NCBI GenBank assembly: GCA_964568975.1
Contig: CAZMSO010000006.1
Coordinates: forward strand, 1-64,000
DNA: 64,000 nt
DNA from: CAZADA01 sp964568975
GTDB lineage: Bacteria; Pseudomonadota; Alphaproteobacteria; Caulobacterales; Maricaulaceae
Reading direction: 5' to 3'
The position numbers and the translations under genes were made by a program. Shown piece after piece: positions 48,608-58,128 of the stretch (its first letter is position 1; each line of letters begins with the position of its first letter). A model generated the notes under the pieces. The model did not search any database. It worked only from the letters and a program-made list of their open reading frames with translations, and was not told the DNA's origin.

Positions 48608-49360
48608 TCAGAACGACCACGAGAGCCCGCCGCCGGCCCACACCTCGGCGTCATCAGTGTCCGGACCGCGGCCATCGCGAAAGCGGCCCACGACCAGCTC
48701 GTCCGTCACGCTTGAGGCGCGCACGCCCACATAAGCCTCCACGCCGCGCAGGAAATCGCGCACAAGATCCGCGCGGCCGCGGGCGTAGAGAAAGTCATCC
48801 AGGTCTGATCCGCTCACATGACCAATGTCGGCCGAGCCGCGCAGCGCCAGCAAGAACGGCAAGTCCACCCGGTCATAAACGCCAGCCTGCACCGTCCAGG
48901 CGTCGTTTTTTGTGTCGTAAAAGCCATAGGCGGCGGGACTGAGCGGCAGCTTGGCGACCAAGCCGGCGTAAAGCTCGACCCGGTCGTCGACGCGCAGAGC
49001 GGACTGCGCGCTCAGATTGGCCGTCGCTGAAAGGCCGACATCAAGCTCTGCGCGCCGACCCAGCGCGCGCACCGCCCCGCCGCGGGCCGTCACGGCGGCG
49101 GTCGTTTCGTCAAACCCCGTCGCGTCATTGCGTATCCATGAGACAGCAACGTCCGCATAGGCGTCCCCAAGCGCGAGATCGCCAATCAGCGCAGCGGAAA
49201 AATCACCCAAACGCTGGCCGCGGAAAATCGCGTCCTGCTCCAGCTCAGCGCGCAGCGTGCGGCGAAAATCAAAGGCTGCAGCCGGCGAGGCGGCGAGGAC
49301 GCCGAGGGCGAGCGCGACACCGGCCCGCCGTCCACGGCGTCTGAGCGAGGAAAGGCCCAT
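48608..49360 (-). CDS. Outer-membrane beta-barrel-like protein, function unknown
   Basis: A 250-residue exported protein. The signal peptide (RAGVALALGVLAASPAAAF) leads into alternating amphipathic strands such as YADVAVSWIRNDATGF, AELDVGLSATANLS and VEAYVGVRAS. It ends in LSWSF, the terminal aromatic typical of BAM substrates. It is probably a small porin-like or hemin/sugar-type barrel, but no family could be named. It lies between alr and secA on the same strand. Confidence 0.6.
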   Translation of the reverse strand: MGLSSLRRRGRRAGVALALGVLAASPAAAFDFRRTLRAELEQDAIFRGQRLGDFSAALIGDLALGDAYADVAVSWIRNDATGFDETTAAVTARGGAVRALGRRAELDVGLSATANLSAQSALRVDDRVELYAGLVAKLPLSPAAYGFYDTKNDAWTVQAGVYDRVDLPFLLALRGSADIGHVSGSDLDDFLYARGRADLVRDFLRGVEAYVGVRASSVTDELVVGRFRDGRGPDTDDAEVWAGGGLSWSF

Positions 49361-49510
49361 CGCGTGTCTCACTCCATCGCCCGCAGTCGACACGGCTCGT
49401 AAGCCGCGTCCTGGCGGTGCGTCAAGGGAAGGGGACTGTGCGGCACGTAAATGGCGACGTCCGGCCAGGCGGGGGCCGCCCGACCGGCCGCCCGACCCGC
49501 GGCCGCGCGC

Positions 49511-52303
49511 TTACGCGTCGGCTTGGGCGGCGGCGATCGCGCCGTGGCAGTGTTTGTACTTCTTGCCCGAGCCGCAGGGGCAGGCCTCATTGCGCCCGAC
49601 CCGACCCCAGGTTTCGGGCTTTTGCGGGTCCCGCGGCGCTTTCACGCCGGCGCGGGCGCCAGCGGCCGCGCGCGCCCGCGCGCGCCCGCCGCCATTGGCG
49701 GTCACGTGGTCAAGGGGCGCGCGCGCCCCGCCCACACGCAGGCCCGAGGGCGCAGCGTCATGGCGCTCAATCGTGCCCTCTGGCGGCGTCAGCGGCGGCG
49801 GCGGCGGCGCTTGCTGCACGCGCAAGCTCATCACCCGGCGCGTCACCTCCGCGCGCAGGCCGGACAACAACGCCTCAAACAACGCGAAGGCTTCAGTCTT
49901 GAATTCATTGAGCGGGTCGCGCTGCGCGTAGCCGCGCAAGTGAATCACAGAGCGCAAATGATCCAAGTGCTGCAAATGCTCACGCCAATGCATATCGATT
50001 GTTTGCAGCAGGATTTGCTTTTCCACCAGGCGCATGCGTTCGGGCGTCGCCTCCGTTGTGCGCTTGGCGTGGGTTTCATCGACCATGCGCGTGAGGCGCT
50101 CAATAATCTCTTCGTGAGCGATGCCTTCTTCAGCGGCCCACTCCTTAATCGGCGCCGCGACCCCGAGCACGGAACTCGCCTCTTCCGCCAATTCGGGAAT
50201 GTTCCACTGATCAGCGTACGCTTTCGCCGGAATGTGGCGTGCGACCATGTCGCCGATCAGCTCGTGACGCATATCGCGCAGCACTTCGGCCACGTCATCG
50301 GCGCTCATGAACTCCACGCGCTGTTCGAAGATGGCTTTGCGCTGGTCGTTGATGACATTGTCGTATTTGAGCAAGTTTTTGCGGATTTCGAAATTCCGCT
50401 GCTCCACCCGCTTTTGGGCGGTCTCCAGCGCCCGGCTCATCCAGGGGTGGACGATCGCCTCCCCCTCTTTCATGCCGAGGCCTTTCATGATGGCGTTCAT
50501 GCGCTCCGGAGCGAAGATGCGCATGAGATCGTCGTCCACCGAGACGAAGAATTTCGAGCGGCCCGGGTCGCCCTGGCGGCCCGTTCGTCCGCGCAGCTGG
50601 TTGTCGATGCGCCGGCTTTCATGGCGTTCGGAGCCGATCACATACAGCCCGCCGGCTTCCAGGGCCTCTTGGCGCTTTTGCGCGACGTCGCGCTCAATGG
50701 CGTCGCGCGCTTTGGCGAGCACGTCCGCTTCGGGCGGTTCGCCGCGGCGCTTTTCCGCCTCCGCCGTCCACTCCGCCAAGCGCATCTCGACATTGCCGCC
50801 GAGCTGAATGTCCGTGCCGCGCCCGGCCATATTGGTGGCGATGGTCACCGCCCCCGGCACGCCGGCTTGGGCGACGATCGCGGCTTCTTGCTCGTGATAG
50901 CGGGCGTTGAGGACTTGGTGGGGAATTTTGGCTTTCTTCAAGAGCTTGGATAGCTCTTCAGACTTTTCGATCGACACCGTGCCCACCAGCATTGGCTGGC
51001 CCGTGGCGTGACGCTCTTTAATCTCCGCCAGGATGGCGGCGTTTTTCTCCGCCGCGGTGCGATAAATCTCGTCTTCTTCATCGATCCGCTTCACGGGCCG
51101 GTTGGTGGGGATCTCCACCACGCTCAACCCGTAAATCTCGCCGAATTCGGAAGCCTCCGTCGAGGCGGTGCCGGTCATGCCGGCCAGTTTGGTGTAGAGG
51201 CGGAAGAAATTTTGGAATGTGATCGACGCGAGCGTCACATTCTCCGGCTGGATCGTGACGCCTTCTTTGGCTTCGATGGCTTGGTGCAAGCCCTCCGACA
51301 GCCGCCGGCCCTCCATCATCCGGCCGGTGAACTCGTCAATCAGAACCACAGCATCGTTGCGCACAATGTAATCTTTGTCGCGTCTGAACAATTTGTGCGC
51401 GCGCAAGGCCTGATTCAAATGGTGGACCACGGAGACGTTGGCGATGTCATACAAGCCGCTTTCCGTGATCAGCTCATGCTCGAGCAAAATCCGTTCTGCG
51501 TTCTCATTGCCGTCTTCGGTCAAAGCAACCGAGCGTTGCTTTTCATCAATCTCGAAGTCATCGTCGAGCAAACTGGGGATCACGGCGTCAATAGTGCGAT
51601 AAAAGTCTGAGCGATCGTCGGTCGGGCCTGAAATGATCAGCGGCGTACGCGCTTCGTCGACCAGAATGGAGTCCACCTCATCGACGATAGCGAAGTGGTG
51701 GCCGCGCTGCGCCATATCCTCAAGCGCATATTTCATATTATCGCGCAGGTAATCGAAACCAAACTCATTGTTGGTTCCGTAGGTCACATCCGCACCATAG
51801 GCTTCTTTGCGCTGAATATCGGTGAGGCCATGCACGATGCACCCCACCTCCAGACCTAAAAACCGGTAAACGCGCCCCATCCATTCCGCATCGCGGCGGG
51901 CGAGGTAATCGTTCACGGTGATGACGTGGACGCCCTTACCTTCAAGCGCGTTGAGATAAACAGGCAGCGTCGCCACCAGCGTCTTACCTTCACCCGTGCG
52001 CATCTCAGCGATGTCGCCTTCGTGCAAGACGATGCCGCCGATCAACTGCACATCATAATGGCGTTGATTGAGCGTGCGCTTCGCCGCCTCACGCACCACC
52101 GCGAAGGCCGGCTCAAGCAAGGAGTCCAAGCTCTCACCCGCGGCGACCCGTTCCTTAAATTGGACCGTTTTTGCGCGCAATTCGCTATCGGTGAGCGCCT
52201 CAAACTCGCTCTCCAGCGCATTGATCCGCTGAACGCGCGGCTGGTGCTTGCGCACCTGCCGATCATTGGAGGAGCCGAACAACTTCTGCGCCAATTGGAG
52301 CAT
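49511..52303 (-). CDS. secA: Preprotein translocase ATPase SecA
   Basis: The 930-residue motor that pushes preproteins through SecYEG. The Walker A is AEMRTGEGKTLVATLP, followed by VNDYLARRDAEWM and the helicase motif ITIATNMAGRGTDI-type sequence (AVTIATNMAGRGTDIQLGG). The C-terminal zinc motif CPCGSGKKYKHCHG, which binds SecB and lipids, is present. ATG at 52303 gives the family start MLQLAQKLFGSSNDR. It stands alone, divergent from the PpiC lipoprotein gene. Confidence 0.97.
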   Translation of the reverse strand: MLQLAQKLFGSSNDRQVRKHQPRVQRINALESEFEALTDSELRAKTVQFKERVAAGESLDSLLEPAFAVVREAAKRTLNQRHYDVQLIGGIVLHEGDIAEMRTGEGKTLVATLPVYLNALEGKGVHVITVNDYLARRDAEWMGRVYRFLGLEVGCIVHGLTDIQRKEAYGADVTYGTNNEFGFDYLRDNMKYALEDMAQRGHHFAIVDEVDSILVDEARTPLIISGPTDDRSDFYRTIDAVIPSLLDDDFEIDEKQRSVALTEDGNENAERILLEHELITESGLYDIANVSVVHHLNQALRAHKLFRRDKDYIVRNDAVVLIDEFTGRMMEGRRLSEGLHQAIEAKEGVTIQPENVTLASITFQNFFRLYTKLAGMTGTASTEASEFGEIYGLSVVEIPTNRPVKRIDEEDEIYRTAAEKNAAILAEIKERHATGQPMLVGTVSIEKSEELSKLLKKAKIPHQVLNARYHEQEAAIVAQAGVPGAVTIATNMAGRGTDIQLGGNVEMRLAEWTAEAEKRRGEPPEADVLAKARDAIERDVAQKRQEALEAGGLYVIGSERHESRRIDNQLRGRTGRQGDPGRSKFFVSVDDDLMRIFAPERMNAIMKGLGMKEGEAIVHPWMSRALETAQKRVEQRNFEIRKNLLKYDNVINDQRKAIFEQRVEFMSADDVAEVLRDMRHELIGDMVARHIPAKAYADQWNIPELAEEASSVLGVAAPIKEWAAEEGIAHEEIIERLTRMVDETHAKRTTEATPERMRLVEKQILLQTIDMHWREHLQHLDHLRSVIHLRGYAQRDPLNEFKTEAFALFEALLSGLRAEVTRRVMSLRVQQAPPPPPLTPPEGTIERHDAAPSGLRVGGARAPLDHVTANGGGRARARAAAGARAGVKAPRDPQKPETWGRVGRNEACPCGSGKKYKHCHGAIAAAQADA

Positions 52304-52604
52304 AAACGGGGCTTTCGTGTCTCGCAGCGCCGGGCGTGGCGTGAGCTTGCGGCCGTCAAGGGGGAGCAAAGCACAAAACGCGCCTCGACAGGACCGCCGC
52401 CGTCACTTAAGGACCCGGTCTCGGTGAGTCAACGCGAGCCGGCCTGCGTTCCGCCGGACGTGGGGGCGGGGCTGGCCGGCGTTGGGGCGCGTTCACACGT
52501 GGGGCGTCGAGGGACGGCGTGAGCGCCGGACAGCGCCCGCCGGGCGAGCGCCGCGCCCCGCGCTGCGACTGCGCTGAGGAAGCGCGCGATCTTGGATGGG
52601 TGAC
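52304..52604. other. secA-ppiC divergent intergenic region
   Basis: About 300 nt with no supported gene. It should contain both promoters. No clear palindrome or known regulator site was recognised by eye. Confidence 0.5.
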
Positions 52605-53576
52605 ATGCGTGTACTGCGTGGATTGAGCGGCGTCGCCGCCGCGGCCGCATTGGGACTGGTTGGATGCGGCGCGCCAGAGGGGGACGCCGACGTCGATCCT
52701 TTCGGCGCGGCTGTCGTGCGCATTGGCGATGCGGTCGCGGCGGAGGTGAACGGCACGCCCATTTATGTCTCGGATGTGCGCCGCGCCGGCGTCGACATGG
52801 AGATGGTGGAGGCGTCGGAGCCCCTCGACCCCAGCGGCGATCGCTTCGCGTATGTGTTGGATTGGCTGATCCAGCGTCGGCTGTTGGCGCTCGAAGCGCG
52901 CCGCCGCGGCCTCAATCAAACGCAGGAGGCGCGGCGGCGCCTCGCGGTCGCTCAAGAAGCGATTCTCTACGACATTCTCGTGGAGACGGTGGAGGATGAC
53001 GCCGTCACGGAAGAGGCGTTGCGCAAATTCTACCAAGAGCGCTTGCAATTCCCGCCGGGCGAGGAGGTGCGCGCGCGTCTCATCGTCACCGCCACACTAG
53101 CGGAGGCGGAGGCGATCGCTGAACGCGCCCGTGTTGAAGGGGCTGATTTCGCCCAGCTGGCGCTGGAGAACTCCACCCATGACGCCACGCGCTTGGAAGG
53201 CGGGGACCTGGGCTATTTCGGGCGCCAAGAACTGCCCGTGGAAGAGATCGAGACGGTCGCCTTCGCCACGGGCGTGGGCCAAGTGTCAGACCCCTTCCGC
53301 AGCCGTTTTGGCTGGCACATTCTGAAGGTGGAGGACCGCCGCGAGCGCGACCACCGCACCTTTGAGGAGCTGCGTCCCCAATTGGCGCAATGGCTGCGCA
53401 ATGAGGCGCGCGCCCAGTTGATCGAAAACTTGACGGATCCCGCGCGTGCGGGCGTGACGCGCTTCATCGGGTCAAGCGGCGGCGTCTCCGACGCGCCTTA
53501 CGAGGAGCCGCGGCCGCCGTCTCCGGTCCCGGCTGACGCCGCCCCAGCGAGCGCAGCCCCGCCCGCGACTCCGTGA
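52605..53576 (+). CDS. PpiC/parvulin-type peptidyl-prolyl isomerase lipoprotein
   Basis: A 323-residue periplasmic folding factor. The lipobox LGLVGC places a lipid-modified Cys at 21. A SurA-like N-terminal domain with EVNGTPIYVSDVRRAG and VLDWLIQRRLLALEA is followed by the parvulin domain (RARLIVTATLAEAEAIAERA, GGDLGYFGRQELP, VSDPFRSRFGWHILKVED). ATG at 52605 was preferred because it gives a normal short lipoprotein signal; another Met lies three codons upstream. The TGA overlaps the next gene start. Confidence 0.88.
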   Translation: MRVLRGLSGVAAAAALGLVGCGAPEGDADVDPFGAAVVRIGDAVAAEVNGTPIYVSDVRRAGVDMEMVEASEPLDPSGDRFAYVLDWLIQRRLLALEARRRGLNQTQEARRRLAVAQEAILYDILVETVEDDAVTEEALRKFYQERLQFPPGEEVRARLIVTATLAEAEAIAERARVEGADFAQLALENSTHDATRLEGGDLGYFGRQELPVEEIETVAFATGVGQVSDPFRSRFGWHILKVEDRRERDHRTFEELRPQLAQWLRNEARAQLIENLTDPARAGVTRFIGSSGGVSDAPYEEPRPPSPVPADAAPASAAPPATP

Positions 53577-54061
53577 CGGCCAAGGAGGAGGCGGGCCGGC
53601 GCCCGCTTCTGGTGGCGGCGGCGGCGCTGTTGGACGCTGATGGGCGCGTTTTGCTCGCCCAACGTCCGGCTCACAAAGCCCATGGCGGCTTGTGGGAGTT
53701 TCCCGGCGGCAAGGTCGAGGCGGGCGAAACCCCAGAAGCCGGTTTGATCCGTGAGCTGCGCGAGGAGCTGGGCGTCGAGCCGTGCCCGACGTGTGTCGAG
53801 CCGTTCGCGTTTGCGTCAAGCGCCATCCACCGCCTGGCGCGCGCGACCGTTGGCGCGGAGGTCGGCCCCGCGGACACGCCGATGGATATCGTGCTGCTGC
53901 TGTACGCCTGCCGGCGCTGGGACGGGATTGCGGAAGGCCGCGAAGGCCAAGCGCTTGTCTGGTCGCCGCGGGACCGGCTCCATGAGCGACCGATGCCGCC
54001 CCTGGATCGGGAGCTCGCCGCCGCCGTGCGCGACCGGCTGCATGGCGCGCGCGTGGCCTAG
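53573..54061 (+). CDS. mutT: MutT-like NUDIX hydrolase (8-oxo-dGTP diphosphatase)
   Basis: A 162-residue NUDIX enzyme expected to clean oxidised dGTP from the nucleotide pool. The NUDIX box GGKVEAGETPEAGLIRELREELG is complete (the G, E, REL-EE and G positions all fit), and WEFPGGK precedes it. GTG at 53573 overlaps the ppiC TGA by four bases, a translational coupling with the folding factor. Assignment to the 8-oxo-dGTP branch rests on the WEFPGGK motif. Confidence 0.87.
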   Translation: MTAKEEAGRRPLLVAAAALLDADGRVLLAQRPAHKAHGGLWEFPGGKVEAGETPEAGLIRELREELGVEPCPTCVEPFAFASSAIHRLARATVGAEVGPADTPMDIVLLLYACRRWDGIAEGREGQALVWSPRDRLHERPMPPLDRELAAAVRDRLHGARVA

Positions 54062-54075
54062 ACGGCGCGGCCGCG

Positions 54076-55098
54076 TCACCGCCCCGCTTTTTCACCGGCG
54101 GATTGTTCCGTCACCCCTAACGCGTCGGCGAGGCGCGTCGTGGCGGTCCCGGGTTTGAGCGGCTTTTGCTGGGAGGCGTCCGGCGCCCAGCCCGTCGCCC
54201 ACACAATCTCAAACGTCGCGCGCACCTTGCCGTCAGGGTCTGCAAACCGCGCGTGATAGTGCTCCGCCATGCGCACGAGCAGCCCGCGGGTGAGCGGTCG
54301 GCGGCTGCGCGCGACCATGGCCGCGGTCTCGCCCATCGCGCGCAGGTCCCGCAACAATTCCAGCGGCGTGGCGTAGCGCACCGTCAACCGATCCACATCC
54401 GACACAGGAAGCGCAAACCCCGCCCGTTGCAAAAGCCCTGCAAGATCAAGCGCATCGGCGAACGGCGCCACGCGCATTCCGGCGCCGCCGGTCTCGGCCT
54501 CCGCCGCCAACAGGCTCGCGCGCAGCTCCGTCAGCGTCGCGCCGCCAAAGAGCGCGCCGATGAAGAGGCCGTCAGGCTTGAGCGCGCGGCGGATCTGCAC
54601 CAGAGCGCCCGGCAAGTCATTGACGGCATGCAGCGACAACACGCTGGCGATGAAGGCGAGCGCGCCGTCTGCAAAGGGCGAGCGCTCCTCATCCGCCACG
54701 ATCCGCAGGGCGTCGGCGTCGGCGTCGGCCGCGGCGTCGGGTTCGGCGCGCGGAGCGAGGTCGGCTGCGACCAGCCACGGCATTTGCGCGCGCGCGGCGG
54801 GATCACGCGCCCAGGCCCGCGCCAACGCGTCGCCGCCGCCTAAGGCGACGGTTGTCGGAAACACGCGTTTGATCGCCGACACGCGCTCAATCACGGCGCG
54901 CGCGACATCATCGTGCAGAAAGGTGGCGGCGTCGGCGTGGAGGCTGGCCGCCGTCGCGCGCGCGGCGCGCGCGCGGCGCTGGCGCACAAGCGCGCGATCG
55001 AACACACTCGGCGCAGCCGCGCCGAGAACGGGGTCGGGGGCAGCCGCGCCGAGAACGGCGTCGCCGGGGGAGACAGATGAGGATGAGCGCGCACGCAT
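54076..55098 (-). CDS. SAM-dependent methyltransferase, BioC/NDUFAF5-like
   Basis: A 340-residue class I methyltransferase. After a low-complexity start come SVFDRALVRQRRARAA and ERVSAIKRVFPTTVALGGG, then the later methyltransferase motif DGLFIGALFGGATLTELRASL and a C-terminal helical domain (YATPLELLRDLRAMGE). This form is related to BioC and to mitochondrial NDUFAF5. The glycine-rich SAM loop is not canonical. Start is taken at ATG 55098; another Met lies at 55107. Its start codon and that of comF share one CATG. The N-terminus includes a 27-nt tandem duplication. Confidence 0.75.
   Translation of the reverse strand: MRARSSSSVSPGDAVLGAAAPDPVLGAAAPSVFDRALVRQRRARAARATAASLHADAATFLHDDVARAVIERVSAIKRVFPTTVALGGGDALARAWARDPAARAQMPWLVAADLAPRAEPDAAADADADALRIVADEERSPFADGALAFIASVLSLHAVNDLPGALVQIRRALKPDGLFIGALFGGATLTELRASLLAAEAETGGAGMRVAPFADALDLAGLLQRAGFALPVSDVDRLTVRYATPLELLRDLRAMGETAAMVARSRRPLTRGLLVRMAEHYHARFADPDGKVRATFEIVWATGWAPDASQQKPLKPGTATTRLADALGVTEQSAGEKAGR
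55013..55066. repeat. 27-nt tandem duplication in the methyltransferase 5' end
   Basis: Two 27-nt units (55013-55039 and 55040-55066, 3 mismatches) follow each other. On the minus strand they encode the VLGAAAP motif twice, in the poorly conserved N-terminus. Confidence 0.85.
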
Positions 55099-55921
55099 GA
55101 ACCGCATATGGGACGGCTGGGCCGCAGCGACGAGCGATCGCGGCCGGCGCCGCGCGCGCGCATGGGCGGTCCGGGGGGCGCGGGCGCTGATCGATGTGGC
55201 GTTGCCCCCGACATGCTTGGCGACGGACGAGCCCGTGGAGGCGGCGGGGCGCGTGTCGCCGGCCGCCTGGGCGCGTTTGACCTTCCTCACAGCGCCCCAA
55301 TGCGCGCGCTGTGGAACGCCGTTTTCCTGCGATTGGGGGCGTGAAGCGCTGTGTGGCGCGTGCTTAGCGCGCCCGCCCGTGTTCGATACGGCGCGCGCGG
55401 CGTTAGCCTATGACGATGACAGCCGCCCGTTGGTGTTGGCGTTTAAGCATGGCGGGCGCGTGGACGGGCTGCCAGCGTTCGCAGGATGGATGGCCGCCGC
55501 GATGGCGCCGGGCGCGGCGGCGGACATCGTCCTTCCCACGCCGCTGCATCCATCGCGCTTGCGCGCACGCCGCTTCAACCAAGCCACGCTGTTAGCGCGC
55601 GCGCTGGCGCGGCGGCTCGGTTGGCCCTTCGACGCCGACGCCCTGGAGCGGATTAAGCCCACCGTGAGCCAAGGCGGCCTCTCCGCGTCCGGCCGTCGGC
55701 GCAATGTCGCCGGCGCGTTCACTGTCCCTGCGGCCGCGCGCTCGCGCGTCCAGGGCGCGCGCGTCCTGGTGGTGGATGATGTCTTTACCACGGGCGCCAC
55801 CGCGCAAGCCGCGACGCGCGCGCTCAAGCGGGCCGGCGCGGCGCGTGTCGATGTCGTGAGCCTGGCGCGCGTTGTGCGCCTTGACGATCCCACTACATAC
55901 CCGTCAAGGAGAGCGCCATGA
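55097..55921 (+). CDS. comF: ComF-family phosphoribosyltransferase
   Basis: A 274-residue ComF protein of DNA uptake or recombination pathways. The N-terminal zinc cysteines are APQCARCGTPF and ALCGACLARP, followed by LAYDDDSRPLVLAFKHGGR. The PRPP loop is ARVLVVDDVFTTGATAQAA, with PLHPSRLRARRFNQA before it. It lies in comF-grxC-nitrilase-DUF1178, with grxC starting inside its stop (ATGA). The only in-frame Met is at 55097 and no ribosome site is obvious. Confidence 0.9.
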   Translation: MNRIWDGWAAATSDRGRRRARAWAVRGARALIDVALPPTCLATDEPVEAAGRVSPAAWARLTFLTAPQCARCGTPFSCDWGREALCGACLARPPVFDTARAALAYDDDSRPLVLAFKHGGRVDGLPAFAGWMAAAMAPGAAADIVLPTPLHPSRLRARRFNQATLLARALARRLGWPFDADALERIKPTVSQGGLSASGRRRNVAGAFTVPAAARSRVQGARVLVVDDVFTTGATAQAATRALKRAGAARVDVVSLARVVRLDDPTTYPSRRAP

Positions 55922-56184
55922 CCAAAGTGACTGTCTACACGAAGCCGTTTTGTCCCTACTGCATGCGCGCCATGTTTTTGCTGCGCAACAAGGGTGCGGA
56001 TGTGACGGAGATCGCCAACGCCCACCGCCCGCACGTGCGCGAGGAGATGCGCGCGCGGTCCGGCGGAGCCGACACTTTCCCGCAAATTTTCGTTGGCGAG
56101 CAGCATGTCGGCGGGTGTGACGACCTCCTGGCGCTGGAGCGGCGGGGCGCGCTCGACGCGCTGCTGGCGGGCGACGCCGCGTGA
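55918..56184 (+). CDS. grxC: Glutaredoxin 3
   Basis: An 88-residue dithiol glutaredoxin with the CPYC active site at residues 12-15 (VTVYTKPFCPYCMRA) and the glutathione-binding DTFPQIFVGEQHVGGCDDL. It reduces protein and glutathione disulfides in the cytoplasm. Overlaps of four bases join it to comF and to the nitrilase gene. Confidence 0.95.
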   Translation: MTKVTVYTKPFCPYCMRAMFLLRNKGADVTEIANAHRPHVREEMRARSGGADTFPQIFVGEQHVGGCDDLLALERRGALDALLAGDAA

Positions 56185-57089
56185 CGGAGAGCGCCGCCGC
56201 CACGCCGGCCTCTGCGCCTGACGCCGTTTCCGTAGGGCTCGTTCAAATGCGCGGCGGCCTCGATCCGGCGGCCAACGCCGACGCTGTGGAGGCGTTGATC
56301 CGCGACGCCGCCGCGGCCGGCGCTAGCCTCATCGCAACGCCGGAAGCGACCAACATTGTCCAGCGTGACGGCGCGGCCTTGCGCGCGGCGGTGGTCGCGG
56401 CCGAGGATGATGTGGTTTACCAGCGCCTCGCCGCCTTGGCTGGAGAGCTTGGGGTGTGGATCCTCGCCGGATCGCTGATGGTGCGCGCTGGGGATGGCGG
56501 CGTTGCAAACCGCGCGCATTTGTTTGACTCCTCCGGCGCGTTGACGGCGGCCTACGACAAAATCCATTTGTTCGACGTGACGTTGAGCGGACGGGAATCC
56601 TACGCGGAATCCGACACCGTCAGCCGCGGCGGCCGCGCGGTGCTGGCGGCGACGCCGGCCGGGCCCATGGGCCTCACAGTGTGCTATGACTTGCGCTTCC
56701 CCCAGCTTTACCGGGCCCTCGCCCAAGCGGGCGCGCGCGTAATCGCGGCGCCGGCGGCGTTCACGCGCCACACCGGCCGCGCCCATTGGGACATTTTGGT
56801 GCGGGCGCGGGCGGTGGAGACCGGCGCCTTCGTGCTCGCGCCGGCCCAGGGCGGCGCGCATGAGGACGGTCGCGCCACGTGGGGCCGGTCAATGGTGGTG
56901 GATCCCTGGGGCGCGGTGGTTGCGCTGCTGGACCATGACGCGCCGGGAGTGCTGATGGCGCGCCTCGATGGGGCGGCGGTGGATCGCGCGCGCGGCAAAA
57001 TCCCAAGCCTTGAGCATGATCAGCCTTTTGTCGGGCCCGATCCTTTAGCGTCTGCGGCGGCCGGCGCGGCGGCCGTGACGGCCTCATGA
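56181..57089 (+). CDS. Carbon-nitrogen hydrolase (nitrilase superfamily, Nit1/Nit2-like)
   Basis: A 302-residue amidase. The Glu-Lys-Cys triad is visible: TPEATN, AYDKIHLFDV and LTVCYDLRFPQ. The sequence most resembles omega-amidase or deaminated-glutathione amidase enzymes; its place directly after grxC fits removal of damaged glutathione. GTG at 56181 overlaps the grxC stop. Confidence 0.88.
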   Translation: MTESAAATPASAPDAVSVGLVQMRGGLDPAANADAVEALIRDAAAAGASLIATPEATNIVQRDGAALRAAVVAAEDDVVYQRLAALAGELGVWILAGSLMVRAGDGGVANRAHLFDSSGALTAAYDKIHLFDVTLSGRESYAESDTVSRGGRAVLAATPAGPMGLTVCYDLRFPQLYRALAQAGARVIAAPAAFTRHTGRAHWDILVRARAVETGAFVLAPAQGGAHEDGRATWGRSMVVDPWGAVVALLDHDAPGVLMARLDGAAVDRARGKIPSLEHDQPFVGPDPLASAAAGAAAVTAS

Positions 57090-57610
57090 TCAAATACGCG
57101 TTGCGCTGCGGCCGTGATCACGAGTTTGAGGCCTGGTTTCCAAGCTCCGACGCCTATGACGCTCAAGCGGCGGACGGCTTCGTCGCCTGCCCGGTGTGCG
57201 GCGACTGTCGCGTGCGCAAGCAAATCATGGCGCCGGCCTTGGCGCGCGGCGCGCGTGCGCCCGCCGGTGGGGAGGCGGCGCGTGAGGCCGCGAGCGCGGC
57301 TGGGGTCAAACCCGGCGACGGCCCGGCCGCGCCCCCCGCCGGCGCGGCGAGCGCCTCCGACGCGGACGCCCGTCGCGCCGCCTTTTTGGAGTTTGCAAGC
57401 CGTGTGCGCGAACACATCGCGCAAACGCATGATTATGTGGGTGAGCGGTTTCCCCAAGAGGCCCGCGCGATGCATGATGGCGAGCAGGAGCATCGGCCGA
57501 TCTACGGTGAAGCCACCGCCGAGGAAGCGCGCGCGTTGAAGGAGGAGGGCGCGCCGGTGGCGGCCTTGCCGGCAGTCTTCGCCCCAACTCCGCCCAAAAA
57601 ACTCAACTAA
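57086..57610 (+). CDS. DUF1178 family protein
   Basis: A 174-residue protein beginning MIKYALRCGRDHEFEAWFPSS, with a second Cys pair in ACPVCGDCRVRKQIMAPALA; these four positions resemble a zinc ribbon. The C-terminal half (TQTHDYVGERFPQEARAMH-like stretch) is conserved in the family. The function is unknown. Its ATG overlaps the nitrilase stop. Confidence 0.85.
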   Translation: MIKYALRCGRDHEFEAWFPSSDAYDAQAADGFVACPVCGDCRVRKQIMAPALARGARAPAGGEAAREAASAAGVKPGDGPAAPPAGAASASDADARRAAFLEFASRVREHIAQTHDYVGERFPQEARAMHDGEQEHRPIYGEATAEEARALKEEGAPVAALPAVFAPTPPKKLN

Positions 57611-57688
57611 GTGCTGAAAGCGCAAATGAGGGGTGACGCGCGCCCATGCGGTGTGTCGCGCGCATCCCAGTTCTGTCGGAGGTGACCC

Positions 57689-58111
57689 ATGCCAGCTCGC
57701 GCGGCGTTTGTGGATCTTGGTCGTGGCTTAGCCGCCCTCGGGGCCGCCCTCGGGGTCGCCCTGGCGGCGGCGCTGGCGGTTCCTGCGGCCGCCTCGGCGT
57801 TTGACGCCGCGGTGTGGGAGCGCGATGCGACCCTCATTGAAAAAGGCGTGCTCGCGCCGGTGGACGACGAGTTCTTGCGGTCGAAAGGCGTGGAGACGTG
57901 GCAGGAGTATCACGCGGCCTTCCGCGCCGGCTTGCAACGGTTTGACACGGTGGTCGACCAGCGCTCTTACCAAATTCTGGAGGAAGTTGCGCGCCAGATG
58001 CAGGACGACTTTGAGACCTTCCCTGAAGAAGAACGCTGGCAGGACGCCAGTTATTACATCCGCACGAAGCTGGTGCTGACGTCGTTTGTTCTGAAAATCG
58101 GCGGTTCGTGA
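57689..58111 (+). CDS. Small exported protein of unknown function
   Basis: A 140-residue protein with an N-terminal hydrophobic signal (LAALGAALGVALAAALAVPAAASA) and a helical mature part of about 100 residues with no cysteines (AVWERDATLIEKGVL, QRFDTVVDQRSYQILEEVAR). GGAGG lies 6 nt before the ATG, the best ribosome site in the region, so it is certainly expressed. I do not recognise the family. It converges on ubiG with 17 nt between stops. Confidence 0.75.
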   Translation: MPARAAFVDLGRGLAALGAALGVALAAALAVPAAASAFDAAVWERDATLIEKGVLAPVDDEFLRSKGVETWQEYHAAFRAGLQRFDTVVDQRSYQILEEVARQMQDDFETFPEEERWQDASYYIRTKLVLTSFVLKIGGS

Positions 58112-58128
58112 GGCGACGCCGCGTCCGC

